Shown here: positions 48,718-57,222 of the stretch, in pieces | How the letters are laid out: each line of letters begins with the position of its first letter | How positions within the stretch are numbered: the stretch's first letter is position 1 | NCBI RefSeq assembly: GCF_030816615.1 | Contig: NZ_JAUSYD010000001.1 | Span: forward strand, 6,966,501-7,030,500 | DNA: 64,000 nt | Reading direction: 5' to 3' | Origin: Streptomyces sp. B1I3 | GTDB lineage: Bacteria; Actinomycetota; Actinomycetes; Streptomycetales; Streptomycetaceae | Position numbers and translations under genes: made by a program | Notes under the pieces: generated by a model | What the model was told of the DNA's origin: nothing | The model's database searches: none | Seen by the model: the letters and a program-made list of their open reading frames with translations, nothing else

Positions 48718-48801
48718 GGCCGGGCGACGCCCCCCTGGTTCCGGCCATTCGCCGGGCCGGGAGGGGTCGTTGCCATGCAGGGCCGGGGGCGTCGCCCGGC
48801 C
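48718..48801. repeat. 17-bp perfect inverted repeat with a 50-base spacer
   Basis: GGCCGGGCGACGCCCCC (48718-48734) and GGGGGCGTCGCCCGGCC (48785-48801) flank 50 bases between the kinase start and the HAD phosphatase stop. It could be a large terminator hairpin for the phosphatase gene. Confidence 0.8.
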
Positions 48802-48805
48802 TGGA

Positions 48806-49495
48806 TCAGCCGGCGGTGAGCCAGTCGAGTACGGCGGTCGCCCCGAACTCCGCCTGTCCGCCCGGGAAGAGCAGTTCCGCGGACCTGAACACCGCCTGGT
48901 CCGCAGCCGTTCGCACGTAGGGGACCGCGATACAGCGCATTCCCGCCGCATGGGCCGCCTGCACACCCGGAACGGCATCCTCGACGACCACACAGGCAGC
49001 CGGCTCGGCACCCAGCCGCCGGGCGGTCTCCAGGAACACGTCGGGCGCGGGCTTGCCGTGCGCCACCTCCTCGGCGGACACGTACAGCGGGAAGTACGCG
49101 TCGAGCCCGGTGACCGCGAGGGTGGCCCCGATCGCCGCCCGGGACGAACCCGAGGCCACCGCCATCGCGACGCCGTCCTCGTGGAGCCGCTCGACGAGGA
49201 CGCGCATCTCGGGGAAGACCTCGGTGGAGGTCCCGGCGAGCTCCAGGTAGAGGGCGTTCTTGCCGGCCAGGAGTTCGTCGACCGGCGCCCCGATCCCGTA
49301 CTCCGCGCGCAGGACGGTGAGCGTCTCGCGCGTGCCGATACCGATGAAGCGGGAGTGGTTCTCCCAGCTGAAGTCCCGTACGCCGTAGCGCGCGAGGAGC
49401 CGGCGCCCCGCCTCGTAGTAGTTGGGTTCGCTGTCGACGAGGGTGCCGTCGAGGTCGAAGAGGACACAGGGGGCCACGGCGCCGGGAGAGCTCAT
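48806..49495 (-). CDS. HAD-superfamily hydrolase (beta-phosphoglucomutase-like)
   Basis: A 229-residue HAD enzyme with nucleophile motif LFDLDGTLVDSEPNYYEA, a four-helix cap, motif II MAVASGSSRAAI, Lys in AHGKPAPDVFLE and motif IV VVVEDAVPGVQAAHAAGM. This VEDSxxG-type motif is usual in beta-phosphoglucomutase-like and 2-deoxyglucose-6-phosphate phosphatases. The substrate is unknown. It lies 24 bases downstream of the Lrp gene on the same strand and may be transcribed with it. Confidence 0.88.
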   Translation of the reverse strand: MSSPGAVAPCVLFDLDGTLVDSEPNYYEAGRRLLARYGVRDFSWENHSRFIGIGTRETLTVLRAEYGIGAPVDELLAGKNALYLELAGTSTEVFPEMRVLVERLHEDGVAMAVASGSSRAAIGATLAVTGLDAYFPLYVSAEEVAHGKPAPDVFLETARRLGAEPAACVVVEDAVPGVQAAHAAGMRCIAVPYVRTAADQAVFRSAELLFPGGQAEFGATAVLDWLTAG

Positions 49496-49519
49496 GAGCC
49501 CCAGGATGCCCGACAGCGA

Positions 49520-50002
49520 TCAGCCGGTGCTGCCCGCCGCCCGGCCCACCGCTTCCACCAGTGGCAGGACGCGGTGCGTCACCCGCTCGCGCAGGGCCAC
49601 CTCGGTCCGCGTCCTCACCACGCCCGGGAGCTGGATCAGCTGCTGGATCACGTCCTCCAGATGGCCGTTGTCCCGGGCCACGACCCGTGTCAGGAGATCG
49701 CCTCCGCCGGTGGTGGAGAACGCCTCGATGATCTCGGGAACGCCCGCGAGGGCCTCACCCACCTCGTCCAGGTGCCCCTGGGTCACTTCCAGGTGCACGA
49801 AGGCGAGCACCGGGTGGCCGAGCGCGGCGGGGGAGAGGGACGGTCCGGTACCGGTGATCACCCTGTCCCGTTCGAGCCGGTCCAGACGGGCCTGCAGGGT
49901 GCCGCGGGCCACGCCCAGGATGCGCGCGTACTCGCGCACGCTGGTGCGTGGCTGCTCGATGAGCAGGCGCAGGATGCGGGTGTCGAGAGCGTCCACCGCC
50001 AT
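49520..50002 (-). CDS. Lrp/AsnC-family transcriptional regulator
   Basis: A 160-residue regulator. The N-terminal helix-turn-helix reads ILRLLIEQPRTSVREYARIL then VARGTLQARLDRLERDRVI; the C-terminal RAM domain has AFVHLEVTQGHLDEVGEALA and GGGDLLTRVVARDNGHLEDV. Lrp/AsnC proteins form octamers and sense amino acids. The ATG at 50002 follows GAGGAGAA. It is divergent from nadE, with 153 bases between the two starts, so it may control nadE or its own unit; no operator was recognised. Confidence 0.9.
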   Translation of the reverse strand: MAVDALDTRILRLLIEQPRTSVREYARILGVARGTLQARLDRLERDRVITGTGPSLSPAALGHPVLAFVHLEVTQGHLDEVGEALAGVPEIIEAFSTTGGGDLLTRVVARDNGHLEDVIQQLIQLPGVVRTRTEVALRERVTHRVLPLVEAVGRAAGSTG

Positions 50003-50155
50003 GTCCGGTCGTTCTCCTCGCGACTCGGTGATCCGTCGCCCGACTGTACCCAGGGCGCAGCCGTCCGGCCCGCCGCGGTCCCGCTGCGGGGGCACCCGCA
50101 GGCCTGCCGTCACCCCGCACCGCCGCCGTGTGTTTCCCGCTATTACAGTGAGCGG

Positions 50156-50998
<843 letters not shown>

Positions 50999-51139
50999 CC
51001 CGACGCCGGAGCCCGTCGGCCCGGCTGCCCTGCGGCGCTCCCGGAGCGGGCCCGCACGACGGCCGCCCCCGCCGTGCTCCGGCGGACGCCGCCCTGGAGG
51101 GCGGCGGGAGACGAGCCGGACCGGCCGGGGCCGGAAATT

Positions 51140-51154
51140 TCGGCCATTGGCCGA
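51140..51154. promoter_or_regulatory. 15-bp palindrome upstream of the FUSC gene
   Basis: TCGGCCA-T-TGGCCGA is a perfect inverted repeat next to an AAATTT tract, about 150 bases before the FUSC start. It is a candidate operator; the regulator is not known. Confidence 0.4.
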
Positions 51155-51171
51155 CCGGTGGCGTGGAAGAT

Positions 51172-51208
51172 GGCCGTGCGGCTGTGCCAATGGCGCAGCC
51201 GCACGGCC
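51172..51208 (+). terminator. 13-bp hairpin downstream of nadE
   Basis: GGCCGTGCGGCTG (51172-51184) and CAGCCGCACGGCC (51196-51208) pair perfectly around an 11-base loop which itself contains a GCC/GGC pair. Confidence 0.65.
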
Positions 51209-51305
51209 ACGTGTTGAGCCGGTAGTCGATGGCATGGTCTGATGGTCCCGTCGATGGCGCTGCGGATTCCGTGGCGCCCTTTTTCGTGCGAAGGGGCGGA
51301 AAGCA

Positions 51306-52835
51306 GTGCTGAAGAGGGTGTTCGCGGCTCCGGATCCAGGTCGGCTGCGACTGCGCAGCGGTGCCCGGGCCGTCCTCGGCATCGGTCTGGCCGTTGTCGT
51401 GTGCGGCCTGGCGGGCCACTCGCTCGTCGGAGCCGTCACCGGAGGTCTCGCGGCACTGCTGGCCCTCTTCACGGTGACCGACCCCACCGTGCGCGGTCAG
51501 GCGGTCACCACGGCGCTGCTCCCCGCCGTGGGGCTCCCGGTGCTGGCGCTCGCGGCCGTGTTGCACGACCACCCGGTGGCGCGTGACCTGGCTTTCCTCG
51601 CGGTGATGGGGGCGGGCGTCTACGCCCGGCGATGGGGGCCCCGCGGCCACTCCCTGGGCGTGTTCGCCTTCATGGCCTTCTTCGTCACACAGTTCCTCCA
51701 CACCCTGCCCGGGCAGCTCCCCGAGCTGTACGAGGCGGTGGCGCTGTCCCTGCTCGCCTCGTCCGCGGTCCGCTTCGGCCTGTGGTGCTACGAGCGGCGG
51801 CTGCCCGTCGCCGCCGTACCCCATCCCGTGGCAGGCCGGGGGCTGAACCGCGCCACCACGCGCCAGGCGGTCCAGGCGACCGTGGGCGGCGCCCTCGCGC
51901 TCCTGGCGGGCCAGTTCCTCTCCGACGAGCGCTGGTACTGGGCCGTCGGTGCCACCTGGTGGGTGTTCGTGAACACCACCTCGCGCGGCGAGACGCTCGT
52001 GCGCGGGTTCCGCCGGGTGCTGGGGACGCTGATCGGAATCCCGGTCGGCCCGCTCGTCGTCGTGCCGCTGCACGGGGCCGCCGCCCCCACCGCCGTCCTG
52101 GTGGCCATCGGCGTCTTCGGGATCTTCTACTCGGCGGCCGTCTCGTACACCTGGATGATGTTCTCGGTGACGGTCATGGCAGGGGCGCTCTACGGGCTCC
52201 TCGGGGTGCTGAACCCCGCGCTGCTCGCGCTGCGCCTGGTGGAGACCGGAGTCGGGGCGCTCGGTGCGATGGTGGCGGTGCTCCTCGTCCTGCCGGTCAC
52301 CACCCATGCCACCACCGACGCGTGGATCCAGCGTGCCCTTCGCTGTGTGCACGCCTGCACCGCGGAGGCCGCGGCGCGCCTGGCGGGCTCCGCGACCGCG
52401 GACCCCTCCCCACGCGTCGCCGAACTGGAAGCGCTCCTCGGCCGGGTGCGGCTGTCGCTCGGCCCGCTGGTGCATCCGCTGAGCCCGCTGCGCGCCCGCA
52501 AGGCACGGGCCCGGCAGGTCCTCGAGCTGCTCGACGCCTGTGCCCGTGAGGTCCGCGGCCTGGCGTCCGTCGCGGCGGACCCCGAGGCGTCCCACGACGC
52601 CCGTCTCGCCGCGGCGTGCTGGCGCGTCGAGGCTTCGGTGGAAGCGCTGACCACGGCGGAACGCGGGCCGTACCGCGGCTCGGCGTCCACCACGCGGGCT
52701 CTGCCGGCCGAGGCCGGCGCGGAGCCCGTGGTCGTCCAGCCCGCGCTCGCTCACCTGCACAGCATCGAGAGGGCGCTCGCAGAGCTCGCCGCCCCCCTGC
52801 AGAGCTCCCCGCGCGCGCCCCTGGTCGGAGCCTGA
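51306..52835 (+). CDS. FUSC-family (aromatic acid exporter-like) membrane protein
   Basis: The 509-residue protein has two six-span membrane halves (about 20-165 and 190-335, including WYWAVGATWWVFVNTTSRGE, the FUSC signature-like segment, and FGIFYSAAVSYTWMMFSVTV) and a C-terminal soluble helical domain of 170 residues. It probably exports organic acids or aromatic compounds. It starts with GTG at 51306 and follows nadE by 307 bases with a hairpin between, so it is a separate unit. It is a distant paralogue of the shorter FUSC protein at 16463-17593. Confidence 0.85.
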   Translation: MLKRVFAAPDPGRLRLRSGARAVLGIGLAVVVCGLAGHSLVGAVTGGLAALLALFTVTDPTVRGQAVTTALLPAVGLPVLALAAVLHDHPVARDLAFLAVMGAGVYARRWGPRGHSLGVFAFMAFFVTQFLHTLPGQLPELYEAVALSLLASSAVRFGLWCYERRLPVAAVPHPVAGRGLNRATTRQAVQATVGGALALLAGQFLSDERWYWAVGATWWVFVNTTSRGETLVRGFRRVLGTLIGIPVGPLVVVPLHGAAAPTAVLVAIGVFGIFYSAAVSYTWMMFSVTVMAGALYGLLGVLNPALLALRLVETGVGALGAMVAVLLVLPVTTHATTDAWIQRALRCVHACTAEAAARLAGSATADPSPRVAELEALLGRVRLSLGPLVHPLSPLRARKARARQVLELLDACAREVRGLASVAADPEASHDARLAAACWRVEASVEALTTAERGPYRGSASTTRALPAEAGAEPVVVQPALAHLHSIERALAELAAPLQSSPRAPLVGA

Positions 52836-52909
52836 CCTCGCGTCTCCACATCCGCGTTCCCGCGTTCCCCGTTCGCCGCACCGTCCGACTCCCCTTTGCC
52901 GCCCCGGAA

Positions 52910-52921
52910 TGGTCTGTACCA
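52910..52921. promoter_or_regulatory. DasR dre-like site upstream of the lactonase gene
   Basis: TGGTCTGTACCA matches 10 of 12 central bases of the remembered DasR-responsive element (TGGTCTAGACCA), a GntR-family site for N-acetylglucosamine control. It lies 62 bases before the lactonase start. A nearly symmetrical TGGT/ACCA site for another regulator is the alternative. Confidence 0.4.
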
Positions 52922-52982
52922 AAAAAGGCTGCCTGCTACGGTCGGAGGGAAGATCGCGACGGACGTGAAGAGGGGTAGCGCG

Positions 52983-54062
52983 ATGGGCAGCAGCAATGCC
53001 GGGCGGGCATTCATAGGGTCGTTCACCTCGGCGGGCGGACACGGGATCACCGCCGTCGCCGTCGACCGGGACACAGGAGCGCTCACCGTGATCGCGAGCA
53101 CGGACGCCGTCGCGGACCCCTCCTACCTCGTGGTCGGCCGCGCTCCCGAGACGGGTGGCACAGTGCTGTACGCGGTCAGCGAGGGGGCCGACGGGGCCGC
53201 GGCCGCGTTCGCCGTGACCGGCGACGACGCACCCCGGCTCATCGGTGAGGCGCTGCCGGTGGACGGCAGCAGCCCCACGCACCTGTCCCTCGCGGCCGGT
53301 CACCTGCTCACCGCCAACTACGGCTCCGGCAGCGTCACCGCCCTGCCCGTGCGGGCCGACGGTTCACTCGGTCCGGTGGCCTCCGTCCTGCGGCACGAGG
53401 GCAGCGGGCCGGACCCGGACCGCCAGGCCGGCCCGCACGCGCACCACGTGGTCGCCGACCCCTCGGGGCAGTGGGTGCTGAGTGTCGATCTCGGGACGGA
53501 CTCCGTACGCGTCTGCGCCCTCGATCCCCGCACGGGCGCACTGCGGCCGCACACCGAGACGGCGATGCGTCCGGGTACCGGGCCGCGCCATCTGGCATTT
53601 CACCCGTCCGGGGGACACGTCTACGTCCTGAACGAGCTGGAACCGACTCTGACCGTGTGCCGCTGGGACAGTGCCGGCGGCCGTCTCGACCCGGTCGGCG
53701 AGACGCCGGTCCTGCCCCATGACGCGTACACCGCGGGCGCGGGGGGCGGCGAGCGCACGTACCCGTCCGAAGTCGTGGTGTCGCACGACGGACGGTTCCT
53801 GTGGACGGCCAACCGGGGCCACGACAGCATCTCCGTGCTCACACTCGACGAGACGGCCGAGAAGCCGGCCCTGGTCGCGGCCGTGGGCTGCGGCGGGCAC
53901 TGGCCCCGCGACCTCACCCTCGACCCCGGCGGCCAGTGGCTGTACGCCGCGAACGAGCGCTCCGGAGACGTCAGCTGGTTCGCCGTCGACGCGGAGACGG
54001 GGATCCCGGCCCACGCGGGCTCCCTCGACGCCCCGGCCGCCTCCTGCGTGGTCTTCGCCTGA
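52983..54062 (+). CDS. Lactonase-family beta-propeller protein (6-phosphogluconolactonase YbhE-like)
   Basis: A 359-residue seven-bladed propeller of the lactonase family. It starts GRAFIGSFTSAGGHGITAVA; later GPHAHHVVADPSGQWVLSVD, GTGPRHLAFHPSGGHVYVLN, YPSEVVVSHDGRFLWTANRG and HWPRDLTLDPGGQWLYAANE follow the usual blade order. The Escherichia coli relative hydrolyses 6-phosphogluconolactone, but actinobacterial members act on varied lactones or are untested. There is no signal peptide. AGAGGGG precedes the ATG. A dre-like site lies upstream and a bidirectional hairpin downstream. Confidence 0.87.
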   Translation: MGSSNAGRAFIGSFTSAGGHGITAVAVDRDTGALTVIASTDAVADPSYLVVGRAPETGGTVLYAVSEGADGAAAAFAVTGDDAPRLIGEALPVDGSSPTHLSLAAGHLLTANYGSGSVTALPVRADGSLGPVASVLRHEGSGPDPDRQAGPHAHHVVADPSGQWVLSVDLGTDSVRVCALDPRTGALRPHTETAMRPGTGPRHLAFHPSGGHVYVLNELEPTLTVCRWDSAGGRLDPVGETPVLPHDAYTAGAGGGERTYPSEVVVSHDGRFLWTANRGHDSISVLTLDETAEKPALVAAVGCGGHWPRDLTLDPGGQWLYAANERSGDVSWFAVDAETGIPAHAGSLDAPAASCVVFA

Positions 54063-54108
54063 CGTCCGCGCCTGACACCGGCGCCTGACGTCCGCGCCTG
54101 ACACCGGC
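54057..54108. repeat. 26-bp tandem duplication over the lactonase stop codon
   Basis: GCCTGACGTCCGCGCCTGAC plus ACCGGC occurs at 54057-54082 and again from 54083. The first copy includes the stop codon of the lactonase gene. Confidence 0.8.
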
Positions 54109-54423
54109 GTCACGGCCGGGCTTCTGCCGCACGCCCCCCGGATGCCCCCGCGCCCCCGGCGGGCCACGTGTTTCCGGCCCGGCGCAGGGCGCTCCGCCTG
54201 CCGCTCGGCGCCTTCGGCCCGCCGCTGTTTCCCGGTCCGCAGCGGGCATCCGCCGTGCCCGCCGGGATGTGTGCCTCCGCGCCGGCGACGCGCCTGCGCG
54301 CCCGGGAGACGTCTCCCCGCCCGCGACGTGCCCGTGCGTCCGGCGCCGGACAAGCGAAAGACGGCACGGACCGGAGTGCCGGTCCGTGCCGTCCCTCCGG
54401 GCACGGGGCGGGGCGGGCGCCGA
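54063..54423. other. Convergent intergenic stretch
   Basis: Contains the second copy of the 26-bp repeat and the hairpin at 54360-54393. The rest is GC-rich low-complexity DNA with no supported gene. Confidence 0.5.
54360..54393. terminator. Bidirectional 15-bp terminator
   Basis: GACGGCACGGACCGG (54360-54374) and CCGGTCCGTGCCGTC (54379-54393) pair perfectly around AGTG between the convergent lactonase and CbiX-like genes. Confidence 0.9.
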
Positions 54424-55350
54424 TCAGTGCGCCGGGACCGCTCCCTGCGGCGTCGCCGGCGTGATGCCGAGCGTCGTCGCGTACAGCGACAGCACGAGCT
54501 TGCCGATGGCCGGGTAAGCGCCCAGCGGCTCGGCAGTCGCACAGCCGGCCTCCTTCGCCGCGGCTTCCAGCAGGTCGGCGTCGATCTCCGGGCCCACGAG
54601 GTACGGTGCGAGCGCGAGCTGCGCGGAGCCGGAGCTCTGCAGCTGCTCGGCGATCGAGGCGACCGAGCCGTCCACGTCCAGGGCCGCGGCCATCACCGGC
54701 ACCGCCAGGCGGGCGGCCAGCAGCATGCCGGTGATGCCGGCGGCCTGCACGGCCTCCTCGCCGCCGACCGTGGCCAGCACGATGCCGTCGGCCGCGGTCG
54801 CCACGGTGAACAGCCTGGCGCGGTCGGCGCGCGCCAGCCCGGCCTCCGCAAGGCGCACGTGCAGCGCCTCGGCGAGCAACGGGTGCGGCCCGAGCACATC
54901 CGTCAGCTCGGCCTGCGTACCGCTGTCCATGACCGCCTGCCGTATGCGCCGCAGCAGCGCGCTGTCCGGCCCCGCCAGCAGGGGCACCACGACGGCGGAC
55001 GGGCCCTCGGGTACGGCGACCTCGCGGCCGGCCGCGACGGCCTGCTCGTAGCGCGCGGTGCGCTCGGCGGCGGCATCGGCGAGTACGGAGGCGAGCGCGG
55101 GGAACTCGGCGTCGTCACCGTCGAGATGACCGATCCGGGCGTTCAGGCCGGGCAGCTCGGAGCGGGCGATGCTGATGACTTCCTCGGCCAGGCTGCGCGT
55201 GGCCGAGGAAGGGGTACCGGGAACGGCGAGAACGAGCGCGGCAGCGCCCTCGGGTGCGACCACGGGCTCCGGGCGGCGGTGCCGTCCGGACTGGCGAGGT
55301 CGCGGCATTCGTACAGGCAGGCCGGAAGCGGGCCCAGTGGGGGTGCTCAT
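54424..55350 (-). CDS. CbiX/sirohydrochlorin chelatase-like protein with a missing catalytic His
   Basis: A 308-residue protein with two chelatase-like halves. True CbiX/SirB enzymes carry a metal-binding HG(S/T)R near the first strand; here that strand reads AALVLAVPGTPSSATRSLAE, without His. The later parts (LDGDDAEFPALASVLADAAA; VVVPLLAGPDSALLRRIR; LGPHPLLAEALHVRLAEAGL; LALAPYLVGPEIDADLL; ATAEPLGAYPAIGKLVL) keep the family pattern including GPHPLLAEAL. Loss of the His suggests it is not a working ferrochelatase of siroheme synthesis, or uses other ligands. The ATG at 55350 is preferred over an upstream one. Confidence 0.75.
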   Translation of the reverse strand: MSTPTGPASGLPVRMPRPRQSGRHRRPEPVVAPEGAAALVLAVPGTPSSATRSLAEEVISIARSELPGLNARIGHLDGDDAEFPALASVLADAAAERTARYEQAVAAGREVAVPEGPSAVVVPLLAGPDSALLRRIRQAVMDSGTQAELTDVLGPHPLLAEALHVRLAEAGLARADRARLFTVATAADGIVLATVGGEEAVQAAGITGMLLAARLAVPVMAAALDVDGSVASIAEQLQSSGSAQLALAPYLVGPEIDADLLEAAAKEAGCATAEPLGAYPAIGKLVLSLYATTLGITPATPQGAVPAH

Positions 55351-55487
55351 GGCGTCGCATGCTACTGGCTTTGCCCGCACCCCGGATCGGGGAGGGGGCA
55401 GTCGGGCGCCTTCTGTCCGTTTATGCCTGTTGGGCGGCATACCGGGCAACTGCCCTGCTCTGTCCGGACAGATCGCTGCGCAAGCCT

Positions 55488-56492
55488 TTACGCCACCCCG
55501 GGCACGCAGAGCAGCGTCGGGTGGACCGGCAGCCGCAGCGTCGAGCGGGCGAGTGCGCGCGCGATCTCCAGGGAGCCGTGCAGCGGATCGCCCGCTGCGG
55601 GCACCACCCGCGCCTGCGGAACCTGTCGGGCCAGCTCGCGGCGCACCGGTTCGAGGAGCGGGTCACCCATCCTGAACAGGCCACCCGTCAGGGCGATGTC
55701 GAACCCCACGCTCGTGGCGGCACCGGAGCCCCCAGGTCCGGGGCAGGCGGCCGCCGCAGCCTCGGCGACATGCGCGGCAGCCTGCAGCAGGATTCCGGCG
55801 GCCACGTCGTCAGCCGCGGCGCAGGCCGCGACCTCGGGAGCGAAGGAGGCGAGCAGCGCGGGACGGTCCGTCCGCGGGTAGAGCAGGCCGGGAAGGCCGG
55901 ACGCTGCTCCGAACACGGCCTCGAGGCGCGACAGCAGCGCCGGGGAACCGCCGGCACGGCCGTCGTGGGCGCGCATCGCCGCGTCGAGCCCTGCCCGGCC
56001 GATCCACGCGCCGCCCCCGCTGTCACCCAGCAGATGGCCCCAGCCGTCGACCCGGCGCCAGGTCGTGAGGTCGGTGCCGAGAGCGATCATGCCGGTGCCG
56101 GCCGCGACGACCGCCCCCGGTCGCTGGCCCAGCGCCCCCGCGTACGCGGTCACCGCGTCGGCCGCCAGTGCCACCCGCCGTACGCCCAGGGCCCCGGCGA
56201 GCGCGCCGGGCAGCCGTGCGCGCAGTTGATCGCCGAGCGTCGCCATGCCGGCGGCTCCGACCACCGCGGCGGCAACCGCCGCCCCGGGGCCGGCCCGGTC
56301 GAGCAAGTTCCGGGCCACGGGCAGCAGTTGGTCCAGCAGATGCTCCGCGTCGATGCCGCCCGGACCCGTACGTACCGGTTCCGCGCAGACGGCCGTGGCC
56401 ACCGGGTGCGCGGACTCCACCACACCGAGCGCCACCCGCAGTCCGGATCCGCCCGAGTCGACACCGAGGACGAACGGACCCGCCGCGGTCAC
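55488..56492 (-). CDS. N-acetylglucosamine-kinase-like (BadF/BadG) ATPase
   Basis: A 334-residue ASKHA-fold kinase. The phosphate-1 motif FVLGVDSGGSGLRVALG, the catalytic-Asp strand ALAADAVTAYAG, the phosphate-2 AAGTGMIALGTD, WGHLLGDSGGGAWIGR and adenosine motif DIALTGGLFRMGDPLLEPV are those of N-acetylglucosamine kinase-type BadF family members. It probably phosphorylates an amino sugar or other hexose in the cytoplasm. The GTG start overlaps the ung stop (GTGA), so it is translationally coupled to ung, an unusual pairing. The dre-like site upstream of the lactonase gene is 2.5 kb away and not in its promoter. Confidence 0.82.
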   Translation of the reverse strand: MTAAGPFVLGVDSGGSGLRVALGVVESAHPVATAVCAEPVRTGPGGIDAEHLLDQLLPVARNLLDRAGPGAAVAAAVVGAAGMATLGDQLRARLPGALAGALGVRRVALAADAVTAYAGALGQRPGAVVAAGTGMIALGTDLTTWRRVDGWGHLLGDSGGGAWIGRAGLDAAMRAHDGRAGGSPALLSRLEAVFGAASGLPGLLYPRTDRPALLASFAPEVAACAAADDVAAGILLQAAAHVAEAAAAACPGPGGSGAATSVGFDIALTGGLFRMGDPLLEPVRRELARQVPQARVVPAAGDPLHGSLEIARALARSTLRLPVHPTLLCVPGVA

Positions 56493-57166
56493 GGCAACTG
56501 CCAGTCGACCGGCTGTGCCCCCTGGCGCTCCAGCAGTTCGTTGGTCCGGCTGAACGGGCGCGAGCCGAAGAAGCCGCGGTCCGCCGACATGGGGGAGGGG
56601 TGCGAGGACTCGATCGCCGGAAAGTCGCCGAGGAGCGGCCGCAGATTGCGGGCGTCGCGCCCCCACAGGACCGACACCAGCGGGGTGCCCCGGGCCACCA
56701 GTGCCCGGATGGCCTGCTCGGTGACCTCCTCCCAGCCCTTGCCACGGTGAGCCGCCGGCCGCCTGGGCGCCGTGGTCAGGGCCCTGTTGAGCAGGAGTAC
56801 CCCCTGGCGCGTCCAGGGCGTCAGATCACCGTTCGAGGGCCGGGGAAGGCCAAGATCCGCCTGGAGTTCCCGGAAGATGTTCTCCAGGCTTCCCGGCAGC
56901 GGGCTGACATCGGGTGCCACCGCGAAGCTCAGACCGATCGCGTGCCCCGGAGTCGGGTAGGGGTCCTGCCCGACGATCAGGACGCGCACCTCCTCGAACG
57001 GCTGCTGGAACGCCCGCAGGACGTTTGGCCCCGAGGGCAGGTAGGTGCGCCCCGCAGCGATCTCCGCGCGCAGGAAGTCGCCCATCTCGGCGACGCGTTC
57101 GGCCACGGGCTCGAGGGCCGACGCCCACCCCGGCTCGACGATTTCTTTCAACGGTCGTGCTGCCAC
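56489..57166 (-). CDS. ung: Uracil-DNA glycosylase, family 1
   Basis: The 225-residue enzyme removes uracil from DNA to start base-excision repair. The motifs are clear: catalytic VLIVGQDPYPTPGHAIGLSF (normally GQDPYH; here Pro follows Tyr), GVLLLNRALTT, VSVLWGRDARN and IESSHPSPMSADRGFFGSRP with the catalytic His. The GTG start at 57166 gives AARPLKEIVEPGW, the usual N-terminus. It overlaps the kinase gene by four bases. The substitution in the first motif is common in actinobacteria as far as I recall. Confidence 0.93.
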   Translation of the reverse strand: MAARPLKEIVEPGWASALEPVAERVAEMGDFLRAEIAAGRTYLPSGPNVLRAFQQPFEEVRVLIVGQDPYPTPGHAIGLSFAVAPDVSPLPGSLENIFRELQADLGLPRPSNGDLTPWTRQGVLLLNRALTTAPRRPAAHRGKGWEEVTEQAIRALVARGTPLVSVLWGRDARNLRPLLGDFPAIESSHPSPMSADRGFFGSRPFSRTNELLERQGAQPVDWQLP

Positions 57167-57189
57167 GGGGCGCACTCTACTGGTGCTCC

Positions 57190-57212
57190 ACCGGTGTGAC
57201 GACCACACCGGT
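57190..57212 (-). terminator. 9-bp hairpin after the BNR-repeat gene
   Basis: ACCGGTGTG (57190-57198) and CACACCGGT (57204-57212) form a perfect stem with a five-base loop between the BNR gene stop and the ung start. Confidence 0.6.
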
Positions 57213-57222
57213 CACCTGCCGG

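Larger units (their letters stand above)
50999..51305. other. Intergenic stretch with two palindromes
   Basis: Between nadE and the FUSC gene. It contains TCGGCCA-T-TGGCCGA at 51140-51154 and the long hairpin at 51172-51208. No gene is supported. Confidence 0.6.
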
